NCBI RefSeq assembly: GCF_000833605.1
Contig: NZ_JXTG01000008.1
Location: 34,851 to 98,850, forward strand
Origin: Anoxybacillus ayderensis
GTDB lineage: Bacteria > Bacillota > Bacilli > Bacillales > Anoxybacillaceae
Direction: 5' to 3'
DNA length: 64,000 nucleotides
Part shown: piece by piece, positions 35,453 to 45,404 of the stretch
Layout: every line of letters starts with the position of its first letter
How positions within the stretch are numbered: position 1 is the stretch's first letter
The notes under the pieces: generated by a model
Databases searched by the model: none
What the model was told of the DNA's origin: nothing
What the model saw: the letters and a program-made list of their open reading frames with translations, nothing else
Position numbers and translations under genes: made by a program

Positions 35453-36322
35453 TTATGATTGTGGAATGTAGGCACGCCACGTGGAAAAGTCAAATTCGTC
35501 TTTTTGTAAAAGAGATTTTGGAAAAATAAATGTCCATGGCTTGCTTGTGTTTGCTTTTACTTCTAGTTGTAACGTAAATGCTCCGCGGGCGATAACATCC
35601 CCCGATGCATCTTCGACGATTAATGGCATTTGCTCAAACGTAATGTTTTTATCACTACCGTTACGAATGAGTAGGGTGACGACTAAATTCCCTTCGTTGT
35701 TGATGAGCGCTTGCAACCCCATGACGTTTACCTCGCCTTGCTTTGGTGGAGTAAGGGAGCGCACGAGTTGCTCAAGTTTTTGCTTGTCTTCTTCTTTTAA
35801 ATGCTGCTGCCAACTTTCTTCTAAATCTAATCGATGTGGCTTCTTTAACTCAAACGCTAACTTCCATCCCGTTTCAGGAATGTTTTCTGTGTATAAGTCA
35901 CTTGTTGTAAATACAAATCGCCACGGACGGCTACTTTTTGGCGGAATATCGCCAAGTTCACTCATTGGAAATACTTTTCTTCCAACCACTTTTCCGTCTG
36001 GCCCAATGAACAATAACGGCATATGGTCAAAACGAATAGGCTGGTCCAAACTGTTGCGAACAAATGCTGTAACAACGTAATGATCGCCTTCCTTTTTCCA
36101 TTCCACACCGGATAACGATACTTGATTTTTTTTCAACGGCGGCAATTCGTTATTAACGTATTGAAAATAATATTTTTGTTCTGTCGTCAGCGACATCATT
36201 GGGTGAATGGATAATGTCGTGTGCACGTCTTCATCTTGTTGTTCATCTGCTCCGTCAAATAACTGACCAGCTTGAATGGTACTATCTTCCCCTTGTTTTT
36301 TCTTTTTGAAAAATGGAAACAT
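35453..36322 (-). CDS. Accessory Sec system S-layer assembly protein (SLAP repeats)
   Basis: 289 residues from ATG 36322 behind AAAGGAGAT. After a basic start (MFPFFKKKKQG) and an acidic linker, two related beta-sandwich SLAP domains follow (about 75-185 and 190-289): VRNSLDQPIRFDHMPLLFIG then RPWRFVFTTSDLY, and IRNGSDKNITFEQMPLIVED then KPWTFIFPKSLL. This matches the Bacillales protein paired with SecA2 (TIGR04399 type). No signal peptide, so it acts inside, presumably delivering S-layer preproteins to SecA2. Directly downstream of secA2, 16 nt apart. Confidence 0.87.
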   Translation of the reverse strand: MFPFFKKKKQGEDSTIQAGQLFDGADEQQDEDVHTTLSIHPMMSLTTEQKYYFQYVNNELPPLKKNQVSLSGVEWKKEGDHYVVTAFVRNSLDQPIRFDHMPLLFIGPDGKVVGRKVFPMSELGDIPPKSSRPWRFVFTTSDLYTENIPETGWKLAFELKKPHRLDLEESWQQHLKEEDKQKLEQLVRSLTPPKQGEVNVMGLQALINNEGNLVVTLLIRNGSDKNITFEQMPLIVEDASGDVIARGAFTLQLEVKANTSKPWTFIFPKSLLQKDEFDFSTWRAYIPQS

Positions 36323-36338
36323 TGTTCCATCTCCTTTC

Positions 36339-38672
36339 TTATTGTAAGATGAGCTGGGCAAGTTGTTGGGAAACATCTTTTTCTAATCGGTGATACATGA
36401 CTATAAAGAGCTCCAACCCTTCTTTTGCATATTGGCGCATCGGATCCTCTTGTCCGTAATAGCGCAACCCAATTCCTTCCTTTAATAACTCCATTGCTTC
36501 TAAATGTTTTGTCCAGTGAAAATCGATGAGTGAAAGTATAGCACGTTTTAACGCCTGTTGATGTTCTTTTGTATATTGTAACGTTTCGAGGCGTCTTTTC
36601 CATGCCGAAATCGCTTGTTGTACGATCGTTTCTACTTCTTTTCGTTCCACTACTCCTGTGAACGTCACTTGTTCATTTGTCACAAGGCGGATCGTTTCAG
36701 CGAGACGAGCGAGATCCCATTGCTCTGGAATAACATCTTCTGGACATGTATAAGCCATTTCTCTTTCAAGAAACGCAGGGATCATACTTGCGACAATTGT
36801 GACGGCGTCCTCTTGTTCGAGCACGCGATTGCGTAGCGTATAAATCGTCCGACGCTGCTCGTTTAGTACATCGTCTAGCTTTAAGTTGTATTCTCGCACA
36901 GAGAAATTGCTTCCCTCACAAATGCGCTGCACACGGTTGACAAATTCATGAACGTCTTTGTTTAATACTTCGCCTTCTTCGTTTACTTGTAGTGATTTTT
37001 TCAATTTTTCTAGCTCTTCTTTCGCGAAGCGACGGAACATGTCGTCTTCAAGCGAGATGAAAAATTGCGAGCGCCCCGGATCGCCTTGACGACCTGCACG
37101 TCCTTTTAATTGATTATCAATGCGTCGGCTTTCATGGCGTTCGGTACCGAGGACATACAATCCGCCAAGCTCTGCCACTCCCTCACCGAGCATAATATCT
37201 GTTCCGCGCCCCGCCATATTTGTCGCAATCGTAATTTGTCCTTTTTGGCCAGCGCGAGAAATGAGTTCGACTTCTTGTTCGACGCTTTTGGCGTTTAACA
37301 ATTGAAACGGCAACCCTTCTTCTGCTAAATATTGCGCCACTTTTTCCGACTGTAAAATGGACGTCGTTCCGATGAGCATCGGTTGCCCTGTCGCATGAAC
37401 GCGTTTCGCTTCTTTGGCGACTGCTTTATATTTCGCTTCGACTGTCGCAAAGACACGATCCGGCAAGTCTTGACGAATGACAGGGCGGTTTGTTGGAATT
37501 TGGATGACATCCATTCCATACAACGTTTGAAACTCTTTTTCTTCTGTTTTTGCTGTTCCTGTCATCCCTGATAAAATCGGATAAAGGCGGAAATAGTTTT
37601 GAATCGTAATGGATGCTTGAATTTTATTTTCTTCCGTTAACTCCAATCCTTCTTTTGCTTCAATCGCTTGATGAAGCCCGTTGCTTAAACTGCGCCCTTC
37701 CATTGGACGACCGGTGAACATGTCAATTAACAACACTTTTCCGTCTTTCACGATATAGTCGACATCGCGTGTAAACATGACGTATGCGCGCAACGCTTGA
37801 ATGACGTAATGGTACAACACTTGATGTTCAAGATCATATAAGTTGTCGATGCCAAATCCTTTTTCAATTTTTTCAATGCCTCGTTCTGTTAAATTCACTG
37901 TTTTCGTTTCTTCATCGTATTCGTAATCTTCATTGCGGACGAAATGTTTTACGATGCGAGCGCATAAATAGCTTAACTCCGAGCTGACCCCTGTTTTCCC
38001 TGCGATAATGAGAGGAGTTTTCGCTTCATCAATTAATACGCTATCGACTTCATCGATAATCGCATAGTGAAATGGGCGTTGGACACGATCGGCGACACTG
38101 TATGCCATATGATCGCGCAAATAGTCGAAGCCAAACTCATTGCCGACACCGTATGTAATGTCGGCTTGATATGCGGCTTGTTTTTCTTCAGGCGACATGT
38201 GTGGCAAGTTTAGACCGACCGTGAGCCCTAAAAACTCATGAATTTTTCCGATTAAATCACGGTCGCGTTTTGCTAAATAGTCGTTTACGGTAATGACGTG
38301 CACTCCTTTTCCTTCAAGTGCGCGCAAATAACTTGGGGCGGAAGCGACAAGTGTTTTCCCTTCTCCTGTTGCCATCTCCGCAATATTTCCTTCCGCAAGC
38401 ACAAGCCCACCAATGAGCTGAACGTCAAAATGGCGCATGCCAAGCACACGTTTTGACGCTTCACGAACAGTCGCAAACGCTTCGACTTGTATATCAAATA
38501 CCGTTTCGCCATTTTGTAGACGACGTTTGAACTCCTCTGTTTTTGCTTTCAATTGTTCATCCGTCATTTTTTCAAACTCTGGTTCAAGCGCATTCATGCG
38601 TGCCACCGTTTTATAATAGTTTTTTAGTTTCCGTTCATCGCTGTTGACTAACTTTTTTATGTAAGATAACAT
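36339..38672 (-). CDS. secA2: Accessory preprotein translocase ATPase SecA2
   Basis: 777 residues, shorter than housekeeping SecA (about 840) because the C-terminal zinc/SecB linker is absent. Walker A in GEIAEMATGEGKTLVASAPS-like context (AEMATGEGKTLVA), DEVD box (AIIDEVDSVLIDEAKTPLII), and motif V/VI (ATNMAGRGTDIMLG, QLKGRAGRQGDPG). AAAGGAGAAGG lies 5 nt before ATG 38672. Together with the SLAP assembly protein it forms a dedicated export route. In B. anthracis SecA2 exports S-layer proteins, and here the S-layer genes start 240 bp away on the other strand. Confidence 0.95.
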   Translation of the reverse strand: MLSYIKKLVNSDERKLKNYYKTVARMNALEPEFEKMTDEQLKAKTEEFKRRLQNGETVFDIQVEAFATVREASKRVLGMRHFDVQLIGGLVLAEGNIAEMATGEGKTLVASAPSYLRALEGKGVHVITVNDYLAKRDRDLIGKIHEFLGLTVGLNLPHMSPEEKQAAYQADITYGVGNEFGFDYLRDHMAYSVADRVQRPFHYAIIDEVDSVLIDEAKTPLIIAGKTGVSSELSYLCARIVKHFVRNEDYEYDEETKTVNLTERGIEKIEKGFGIDNLYDLEHQVLYHYVIQALRAYVMFTRDVDYIVKDGKVLLIDMFTGRPMEGRSLSNGLHQAIEAKEGLELTEENKIQASITIQNYFRLYPILSGMTGTAKTEEKEFQTLYGMDVIQIPTNRPVIRQDLPDRVFATVEAKYKAVAKEAKRVHATGQPMLIGTTSILQSEKVAQYLAEEGLPFQLLNAKSVEQEVELISRAGQKGQITIATNMAGRGTDIMLGEGVAELGGLYVLGTERHESRRIDNQLKGRAGRQGDPGRSQFFISLEDDMFRRFAKEELEKLKKSLQVNEEGEVLNKDVHEFVNRVQRICEGSNFSVREYNLKLDDVLNEQRRTIYTLRNRVLEQEDAVTIVASMIPAFLEREMAYTCPEDVIPEQWDLARLAETIRLVTNEQVTFTGVVERKEVETIVQQAISAWKRRLETLQYTKEHQQALKRAILSLIDFHWTKHLEAMELLKEGIGLRYYGQEDPMRQYAKEGLELFIVMYHRLEKDVSQQLAQLILQ

Positions 38673-38908
38673 CGGAACCTTCTCCTTTATTGTAAATCAA
38701 ATCGTTTCAACGTACAGTATACCATTGTTCCCAAAATGTTTCACGACCCGGAAAATATTTCTTTACTTTTTTGTCCTTGGGTGATATTGTAAGATTGTTA
38801 GAAAAAATTATCAAAATATGAAACTTTTTTGTCTTTTTTTCGTTTTAGTAGGTGTATTTGCTTTTGAGGGCGAATATGTATGTTACATTCTTTTGAAGGA
38901 GGACTTTT

Positions 38909-41900
38909 ATGAAAAAATGGAAGAAGACCGCATTATCCGTTAGTTTAGCTTCCGCACTCATCGTGCCGACGGTCGCTCAAGCGTCGACGGAACCGCCAAT
39001 TGCTCAATGGAAAAAACAAGTGACAAAAGGGCAAGCCTCTCTTGCTTACAAACGGTTTGAAGAGGCGCAAGATCAAGTGAGCACCGACACGCTGATTGTG
39101 AAGTACAGCGAGAAAATTCCGGCTGCTGTGCATCGTAGTTTAGGAGCGACATTGAAGCAGTCGTTTCCGCAATTAGGTTATGACGTTGTCACTGTGCAAA
39201 AAGGAAAAGAGATGCAGCAAGTGATAAAAAATTACGCAAAATTAAAAGCCGTCAAACGTGTGACACCAAGTTTTACATACAAACGGCTCGGTTCAGCTGA
39301 TCCGAAAGCAGATCATATGTATTTATTATCGCTTTTAAACATCGATAAGGCGTTAAAACTTGCTGGGAAGTCTAATGTGACGGTTGCTGTCATCGACACA
39401 GGAATGGACACGAAACATCCTGAGTTCAAAGGGCGTCTTCTCCCAGCTTACAATGCGATCAATCCGGCAGGGGCGCCGATCAAAGATGTGCACGGAACGC
39501 ATGTTGCTGGCATTATCGGTGCGAACGCCAACAACGGTGTTGGAGCGCACGGCGTCAACCCAAACGTCAACATTTTGCCGATTGACGTATTTGGTGGGGG
39601 ATGGGGGGCAAGCGATTATACGATTGCCCAAGGCATTTTATATGCGATGGAAAAAGGGGCAAAAGTCATTAACATGAGCCTTGGCGGCTATTTTAGCTCC
39701 CCAATTTTAGAAGAAGCCGTTCAAAAAGCGATTGACGCAGGGATTACGGTCGTTGCAGCAGCAGGAAACGAAGCGACAGATATGTACTCCATCCCAGCTT
39801 CATACGAAGGCGTCATTAGCGTCGGGGCGACCGACAGCAAAAATAAACTTGCTGAGTTTTCAAACTACGGTCCGTCTGTGGACATTGTGGCACCGGGCGT
39901 GGACGTGTACAGCCCGATTTATGACTACACGAAAGGATCTTCGTTTGCCGAGTTAAGTGGAACGTCAATGGCTTCGCCAGTTGTGGCAGGCGTTGCGTCA
40001 CTTCTTTTATCGAAAGATCCGAATTTAAAACCGTATCAAGTCGAATGGATATTAGAACGTACGGCGACAGATTTAGGAGAAAAAGGATACGATTTAACGT
40101 ACGGCAACGGTTTAGTCAATCCAGTGGCAGCGTTGCAATATAACATAAAAAATGTGCCGCAAAAAGAAAAATGGAACGATGAAACGATTTTAGCGAAAGC
40201 GCCAGTCATTGATGCGAAAAAACCGTACGTGAAAACAGGTTCGTTCACAAAGCCAGAGGAAATGCATTGGGTGAAGGTGAACGTTCAACAAGGTGAAAGT
40301 GTGCAAGCGTTGCTCGAAGGAGCCCAATCATACGACTATAAGCTCGTATTCCGTTTTTACCCAGAAGGAAAAACAGCGTCTGACAAGCCGATTCAAGTGA
40401 ATGATGGTCGTGCAGGTGAAATGGAAGCGAAACTATTTACGGCAAAACAATCAGGCGTGCTTGCGATCGGCGTCACAGATGCGAACGGCAACTACAGCTT
40501 GCAAGGAAAGTCAACATATACGTTAGCTGTACAGTCATTTACAGAACTTGCGGACGATGGGATCACAAAAGAAAATCCAGCTATTATTGAACAGTTGCCG
40601 TTTGTTGCAGAAAACTTAACGTTTGTCCCTGAAAAAGATGCAACGGAAAGCGACCGTGACTATTTCCTTTTTACCGTAACAGAGCCAACGACGGTGAAGT
40701 TTACATTGTCGCCTGTTCCAGGGATCGATTCATCGTTAAACATTTATTTCGCTGATGAGCTATATCGCCCTGTTAATCCAGACGCGAAATATAAAGAAAT
40801 CACATTCCCGATTGCATATGGAAATAATAACGGCATAAGTAAAGGAGAAACGCTCACGTTTGAGGCGCAGCCGGGCGTGCCATATGTCGTTGAAGCTTCC
40901 AGCGAACCAATGGGCGGATTTTATCCAATGATGTTTGATATGGCGATGTCAAGCAATCAAGTAAAACAGTTAACGGGTTCAGCAATTCCATATGAGCTTC
41001 GTGCAGAAGTCGTGACGCTTCCAGCTGATGAAGACAACTTCCCAGCACGTGAACCGATACCATCGGGAAGTGGGTCTGTGGAACAAGCTGAAAAAATAAA
41101 AGAACAAATGCGCAAACCGAACGACATCGCTGTCATTATCGACGATGGAAGTTGGAGTTATTTCGATAAAGAACAAGTACGACAAATTAAAGAAAATGCC
41201 CGTCCTTACAACATTGGGGACAAAACAGAAGCGTTCATTCAATTTAGTGGGGATCAAGACTTTTACCGATTCACTGTCCCGACAACGGCAGTGTACGAGT
41301 TTTCGTTTGCGACACCTGAAGATATGATGCCTTCAGCTACATTATTTGAATACGATGAGAAAAAAGACGATCTCGTGCATGTAGACAGCTTTTGGCCGTT
41401 TGATTGGATGACAGGCAAAAAACAAACAGATTGGACGCTCATTTTGGAAGAAGGAAAAACGTATTACATGTCGGTGCAAAACGACTATTATCAACCGGTC
41501 GCTGAACCGTACAGCATTGCGTCGAAAAAATTAATCGATGCACCGAAAGATAAAAATGAGAAAAATAACGAGCCAATTCAGGCAACGGTTGTGAACGTCA
41601 ATGAAACGAAAACAGGAAACTTCGTACTTCCGAACGATGTCGATTACTACTACTATAAACATCGCCAAGCGACCGAACTGTTGACGCTTTTTGCACAGCC
41701 AAGTAAGCCAAATGCGTCGCTGCCGAAACGATTGCGCGGCACATTAGTCCCGATTATCTCCGTCGTTGAAGATACGAACGGCAATATGACGATTGACGAA
41801 GACGAATACGGCAAAGCTGTCACGTTTTTCCCGAGTGGATGGAGCCCGTTATATGACGTACACGGATCGTTCCGCGCGAAGAAAAATGTCGGATATTTCT

Positions 41901-42349
41901 TTGTTGCTAACTCATTTATGTTTGATGGACTATCGCTTCAGTCTTACAACTTTGGTATTCAATCGTTCAACAAAAAAGATGAAGACGCATCGTCTGTCTT
42001 GAAAAACAACGTACCATCGAAGCCACTTTCTCTTTATAAAAAAGGAAATACGTATGAAGCAACGGGATACATGAACATCATTGACTATGGAGATAAAGAC
42101 GCGTACAAATTTGTCGTTGAAAAAGACGGTGCATTTACATTAAAGCTCGATGTACCGGGCACGATGGATGGCGTCATGTCCATTTTCGATGCAAAAGGAC
42201 GCCTCATCCAAACGTACGACTATTACGGTGACGGCGATGCAGAAATCGGTACGCTTTCGTTGAAAAAAGGAACGTACTATATCGTCATCGAAGAATCGCT
42301 CGCTCGTCCAAATGCTAAGCCATACACGCTCTCTATTACAAAGAAATAG
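38909..42349 (+). CDS. Secreted subtilisin-family (S8) serine protease, large form
   Basis: 1146 residues. Signal peptide (KKTALSVSLASALIVPTVAQ, cleavage after AQAS), propeptide-like I9 region (TLIVKYSEKIP, PSFTYKRLGS), then a subtilase domain (about 155-415) with Asp163 (VAVIDTGMD), His195 (HGTHVAG) and Ser353 (SGTSMASPVVAG). The remaining 700 residues hold several beta-sandwich domains of the bacterial pre-peptidase C-terminal type (DRDYFLFTV, DQDFYRFTVP, KDAYKFVVEK). No SLH domain, so retention would rely on those domains. ATG 38909 follows GAAGGAGGA. Its position between secA2 and the SLH genes suggests a surface or S-layer-maturation protease. Confidence 0.92.
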   Translation: MKKWKKTALSVSLASALIVPTVAQASTEPPIAQWKKQVTKGQASLAYKRFEEAQDQVSTDTLIVKYSEKIPAAVHRSLGATLKQSFPQLGYDVVTVQKGKEMQQVIKNYAKLKAVKRVTPSFTYKRLGSADPKADHMYLLSLLNIDKALKLAGKSNVTVAVIDTGMDTKHPEFKGRLLPAYNAINPAGAPIKDVHGTHVAGIIGANANNGVGAHGVNPNVNILPIDVFGGGWGASDYTIAQGILYAMEKGAKVINMSLGGYFSSPILEEAVQKAIDAGITVVAAAGNEATDMYSIPASYEGVISVGATDSKNKLAEFSNYGPSVDIVAPGVDVYSPIYDYTKGSSFAELSGTSMASPVVAGVASLLLSKDPNLKPYQVEWILERTATDLGEKGYDLTYGNGLVNPVAALQYNIKNVPQKEKWNDETILAKAPVIDAKKPYVKTGSFTKPEEMHWVKVNVQQGESVQALLEGAQSYDYKLVFRFYPEGKTASDKPIQVNDGRAGEMEAKLFTAKQSGVLAIGVTDANGNYSLQGKSTYTLAVQSFTELADDGITKENPAIIEQLPFVAENLTFVPEKDATESDRDYFLFTVTEPTTVKFTLSPVPGIDSSLNIYFADELYRPVNPDAKYKEITFPIAYGNNNGISKGETLTFEAQPGVPYVVEASSEPMGGFYPMMFDMAMSSNQVKQLTGSAIPYELRAEVVTLPADEDNFPAREPIPSGSGSVEQAEKIKEQMRKPNDIAVIIDDGSWSYFDKEQVRQIKENARPYNIGDKTEAFIQFSGDQDFYRFTVPTTAVYEFSFATPEDMMPSATLFEYDEKKDDLVHVDSFWPFDWMTGKKQTDWTLILEEGKTYYMSVQNDYYQPVAEPYSIASKKLIDAPKDKNEKNNEPIQATVVNVNETKTGNFVLPNDVDYYYYKHRQATELLTLFAQPSKPNASLPKRLRGTLVPIISVVEDTNGNMTIDEDEYGKAVTFFPSGWSPLYDVHGSFRAKKNVGYFFVANSFMFDGLSLQSYNFGIQSFNKKDEDASSVLKNNVPSKPLSLYKKGNTYEATGYMNIIDYGDKDAYKFVVEKDGAFTLKLDVPGTMDGVMSIFDAKGRLIQTYDYYGDGDAEIGTLSLKKGTYYIVIEESLARPNAKPYTLSITKK

Positions 42350-42355
42350 ATGAAA

Positions 42356-42391
42356 GGAAGGTTGCCTGCATATGTAGGCAACCTTCCTCAT
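42356..42391 (+). terminator. Terminator of the S8 protease gene
   Basis: GGAAGGTTGCCT (42356-42367) pairs perfectly with AGGCAACCTTCC (42376-42387) and is followed by a T-rich run. Confidence 0.88.
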
Positions 42392-42461
42392 TTTTCAGCT
42401 ACATCTTATGACCGATCGTGTTAAAATAAATGATAGATTGATAGACAACGAGGTGAATCAC

Positions 42462-44045
42462 ATGCGATTCATATGGCTTACGTTCTTTTTTTTATTGTTT
42501 TTTCAACATCCAGCTCATGCTGATGTCGTTGATTTAACAAATAAAGCAAAAGCGCAAGCGTACGAAGATTATTATCCGCTTATTGCGCGCTATAAAGGAA
42601 CGAGTGGGGTGACGTTTGAAAGTTACAGCTCATATTGGACCGAAACGAAGCTTGCCGAGCTTGAGAAAGAGCTTCTAAAAAACAAACATGGTGCCGAACT
42701 TTCCTTGTTAGGAAGTGTAAAAATTTTTCCTGATTACCCTGCAGGACGAAACGTGCTTGGACAATATTTTGCGCAATATCAACTTAGCCCAAAGCTTGCT
42801 TTATTGCCAAATCGGTACATTCACTTATACGGTGGCAACGAATGGACGACGGTTGAGGAAATGGCGACGACGTTAGCACACGAATACGGGCATCATTTTA
42901 CGTTCTATTATTTGTTAAATAAAGAACAGCGTCGACCGAACGAATGGCTGCAGTCGCAGTATGCCGCTGTGCGCCAGTTGTTTCGCTATCCGTCCGTTCA
43001 TGCTGACGGGAGTGGAAAATATGAATGGTATATGCCTGAAATATTAGCTGAAGATTATGTGCAGCTATTTGGGTCACCGCATGCACTAAAAGGGCATATG
43101 CAAATGAACGCCCAACTTCCGACGCCATTTGAGCTTCAAGCGCTGCAAACGTATTGGAAAAATCAGCTTGGTGCTCCGTACGAGCCGCTACCTCCGCTTT
43201 CATTACTGCTGACAAACTATACGGTAAAAAATAACGTGTATTCGCTAAAGCTTTACACATATGCCGATACAACGGCATACTTAAACGCACAAGATGGACA
43301 AGGTCGCTATGCTTCTGTTTATATCGGGAGTGTGCCAAAAGGGATAAACGAAACGACATATGATGGGGCGAAGCTGAATAGTCAAGTTTCTTGGCTGTTT
43401 CGCTCAACGATTGTCGATACGGCATTATTCCGTGTCGTTCAGCCGACAACTAAAGGATTTAATCGCGGTTCAGCGACGTTGCGTGTATCGTATGGAGCGA
43501 TCGATTCGCTTCTTTCTACCCCTCCACTTTTTCCAGACGTCGTCGGGGAGGAGTTGCAAGAAGCTGCGCGGCTGTTGTATGAACGGGGGATTATCTCAGG
43601 ATTCCCGGACGGAACGTATCGCCCGAACGAACGAATATCTCGCCGTCATGCTGCCCTTATGCTTATTCGCGATTTAAAGCTGACGCTGCCTGAAGGGTAT
43701 GTCATTAAGGCGAAAGATGTCAAACCGACGGATCCGTGGTATAAAGAGATGGCGATTGCTGAGGCATATGGATTGCTGACCGGATATAACGGGAAGCTAT
43801 ATCCGAACGAATATATGACCCGCGCCCAAATGGCGATGATTTTAACGAGGGTGTATGCCGATGTGTACGAACAGCCGACGACAAATGTATCGTTTTTTGA
43901 TGTGCCTCCTTCTCATTGGGCGTATCGGGCGATTGATACGCTTTTTTACAACGGCATTACGATCAACAATCCGTATCGTCCGAACGATGTCGTGACACGT
44001 GGACAGTTTGCCCTCTTTTTAAAACGGACGCTTGATAAAAAATAG
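42462..44045 (+). CDS. SLH-anchored zinc metallopeptidase (HEYGHH)
   Basis: 527 residues from ATG 42462 (GAGGTGA upstream; the frame is open to 42408 without a site). Signal peptide MRFIWLTFFFLLFFQHPAHA. The catalytic motif HEYGHH sits in TLAHEYGHHFTFYYLLN near residue 147, preceded by a helix with EEMATT; a possible third ligand is in EILAEDYVQLFG. A beta-rich middle part follows, and three SLH domains at the C-terminus (about 360-527: FPDVVGEELQEAARLL, DPWYKEMAIAEAYGLLTGYN, PPSHWAYRAIDTLFYNG) bind pyruvylated wall polymer. I cannot assign it to a named peptidase family. It is unusual to see an extracellular HExGHH enzyme beside the S-layer gene. Confidence 0.85.
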   Translation: MRFIWLTFFFLLFFQHPAHADVVDLTNKAKAQAYEDYYPLIARYKGTSGVTFESYSSYWTETKLAELEKELLKNKHGAELSLLGSVKIFPDYPAGRNVLGQYFAQYQLSPKLALLPNRYIHLYGGNEWTTVEEMATTLAHEYGHHFTFYYLLNKEQRRPNEWLQSQYAAVRQLFRYPSVHADGSGKYEWYMPEILAEDYVQLFGSPHALKGHMQMNAQLPTPFELQALQTYWKNQLGAPYEPLPPLSLLLTNYTVKNNVYSLKLYTYADTTAYLNAQDGQGRYASVYIGSVPKGINETTYDGAKLNSQVSWLFRSTIVDTALFRVVQPTTKGFNRGSATLRVSYGAIDSLLSTPPLFPDVVGEELQEAARLLYERGIISGFPDGTYRPNERISRRHAALMLIRDLKLTLPEGYVIKAKDVKPTDPWYKEMAIAEAYGLLTGYNGKLYPNEYMTRAQMAMILTRVYADVYEQPTTNVSFFDVPPSHWAYRAIDTLFYNGITINNPYRPNDVVTRGQFALFLKRTLDKK

Positions 44046-44073
44046 CGAGGAAGGCTTGTCCTTCCTCGCTATT
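44041..44073. terminator. Bidirectional terminator between SLH peptidase and NlpC/P60 genes
   Basis: AATAGCGAGGAAGG (44041-44054) pairs perfectly with CCTTCCTCGCTATT (44060-44073). Both stop codons lie in the stem. Confidence 0.9.
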
Positions 44074-45043
44074 TTGCGTTGATCGCACGGTAGAAAAACA
44101 CCGCAAATTGCGCGCGTGTGACCGTTTCTTTCGGACGGAACGTTCCGTCTTCGTACCCGTTCGCGATGCCTGATGCAACGAGCTTTTCAATCGCATCATA
44201 TGCCGCATCTGTTTCTTTGACGTCAGTAAACGGCACGTCCGCACCACGCTTTAACTTCCACGCCTCCGCAAACCACACGGCAAGCTGTTCCCGCGTCAAC
44301 GGTTCATCCGGTTGAAATGACTTATCGTTTTTACTGACGATATTTTCTTTCACAAGCGCGTTAATGGCGCCAACTGCCCAATGGTCGCTTGGCACATCTG
44401 TAAACGTTTCTTTTCGATTGTTCATATCGAAATTGAAATATGTAGCAATCACTCCTGCTGCTTCTGCACGCGTCATCGTTTCATCTGGCTTAAAGTAGCT
44501 TTTTGCATATCCGAGCACAATTTCTTTTTTGCCTAACGTTTCAATTTCTTTATTTGCCCAAAAATCGTTTCCGACATCTTGAAATTTCCCTGCGTCCTGT
44601 GCGTATGCAAGTACGCGTCTTGCTCCTATGTATCGTTTCTTATAATAGGAATCGTCTAATGAAGTAACCGTAATTCCTTTTGAAGAGCTCGCATGAATAA
44701 ATTGGTTGTCGCCAATATAAATCCCGGCATGCGACGGACCTTTTTTATACGTCTCAAAAAAGACGAGATCCCCTATGCGCAAGTCTTCTTTTTTTACCGC
44801 ACTTCCTTGCTTATACTGCTCTGCTGTCGTCCGCGCTAACGTGACGCCTAGTCCACTCATTACATGTCTCGTAAATCCGGAACAGTCAAATCCTTTTTCT
44901 GAACTCCCCCCGAATTGATACGGCACCCCGACATATTTTTTCGCCAGTGGAACGAGCCGATCATAGCTATCGCTTGCATAGGCGAAGGAAGGGAAGAGGA
45001 AAAATAAAAGCAATGCTGAAACGAACCGTCTCACAACATACAC
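44069..45043 (-). CDS. NlpC/P60 cell-wall hydrolase with SLH domains
   Basis: 324 residues from GTG 45043 behind GAGGTGT. Signal peptide (VSALLLFFLFPSFAYAS). The C40 peptidase domain (about 27-145) has catalytic Cys in GFDCSGFTRHVMSG, His in PSHAGIYIGDNQFIHASS and the second His in that same block. Three SLH domains fill 155-324 (DVGNDFWANKEIETLGKKEI, VPSDHWAVGAINALVKENIV, ETDAAYDAIEKLVASGIANG). It probably cleaves peptidoglycan stem peptides (gamma-D-Glu-DAP type) from a position held by the secondary polymer. Convergent with the SLH metallopeptidase, divergent from the S-layer gene. Confidence 0.92.
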   Translation of the reverse strand: MYVVRRFVSALLLFFLFPSFAYASDSYDRLVPLAKKYVGVPYQFGGSSEKGFDCSGFTRHVMSGLGVTLARTTAEQYKQGSAVKKEDLRIGDLVFFETYKKGPSHAGIYIGDNQFIHASSSKGITVTSLDDSYYKKRYIGARRVLAYAQDAGKFQDVGNDFWANKEIETLGKKEIVLGYAKSYFKPDETMTRAEAAGVIATYFNFDMNNRKETFTDVPSDHWAVGAINALVKENIVSKNDKSFQPDEPLTREQLAVWFAEAWKLKRGADVPFTDVKETDAAYDAIEKLVASGIANGYEDGTFRPKETVTRAQFAVFFYRAINAK

Positions 45044-45267
45044 CTCACTTCGCTATTGTTCTTGCAATTTCGACATTTTCACACTATTCCAAGTGTATCA
45101 TAAGAAGGAGATTTATAACTTTACAGTTATGTAACAAAAGTTTTTGTCAAAAGTTACGCTTATAGGTATTGAAAAAAGTCGAACATTCGGTAAAATGGTG
45201 AATAGGTGGAAGACTACATGTGAAAAAGTTTTGTTATTCCAACAAAGAAAAACTGTTCAAAAAATGG

Positions 45268-45296
45268 TTGACACGATGTATGGAAAAAATTATAAT
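45268..45296 (+). promoter_or_regulatory. Consensus sigma-A promoter of the S-layer gene
   Basis: TTGACA (45268-45273), exactly 17 nt, TATAAT (45291-45296): a full match at all 12 positions. It implies a 5' leader of about 100 nt before the ATG, consistent with a very strongly expressed surface protein. Confidence 0.9.
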
Positions 45297-45318
45297 GTAG
45301 TTTGTAGTCGTTCACTCG

Positions 45319-45367
45319 CTAAGTTTAAGAGTTTGATAGAGAAAACATACATATCTCTTAAATTTAG
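45319..45367 (+). promoter_or_regulatory. Leader hairpin of the S-layer mRNA
   Basis: CTAAGTTTAAGAG (45319-45331) pairs with CTCTTAAATTTAG (45355-45367), 13 bp with one G-U pair, 23-nt loop. It sits close to the predicted 5' end and ends 25 nt before the AAAAGGAGG site. Such structures stabilise S-layer mRNAs in other bacteria; here that role is inferred. There is no T-run. Confidence 0.65.
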
Positions 45368-45404
45368 CTGAACTTAAATAGAAATAGAAACAAAAGGAGG
45401 AAAT

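Noticed and set aside
45144..45371. 75-codon ORF upstream of the S-layer gene
   Set aside because: It covers the consensus promoter and leader hairpin, and has no family features.
45297..45404. Riboswitch in the S-layer leader
   Set aside because: Only one simple stem, no terminator or sequestering of the ribosome binding site, and no known aptamer motif.
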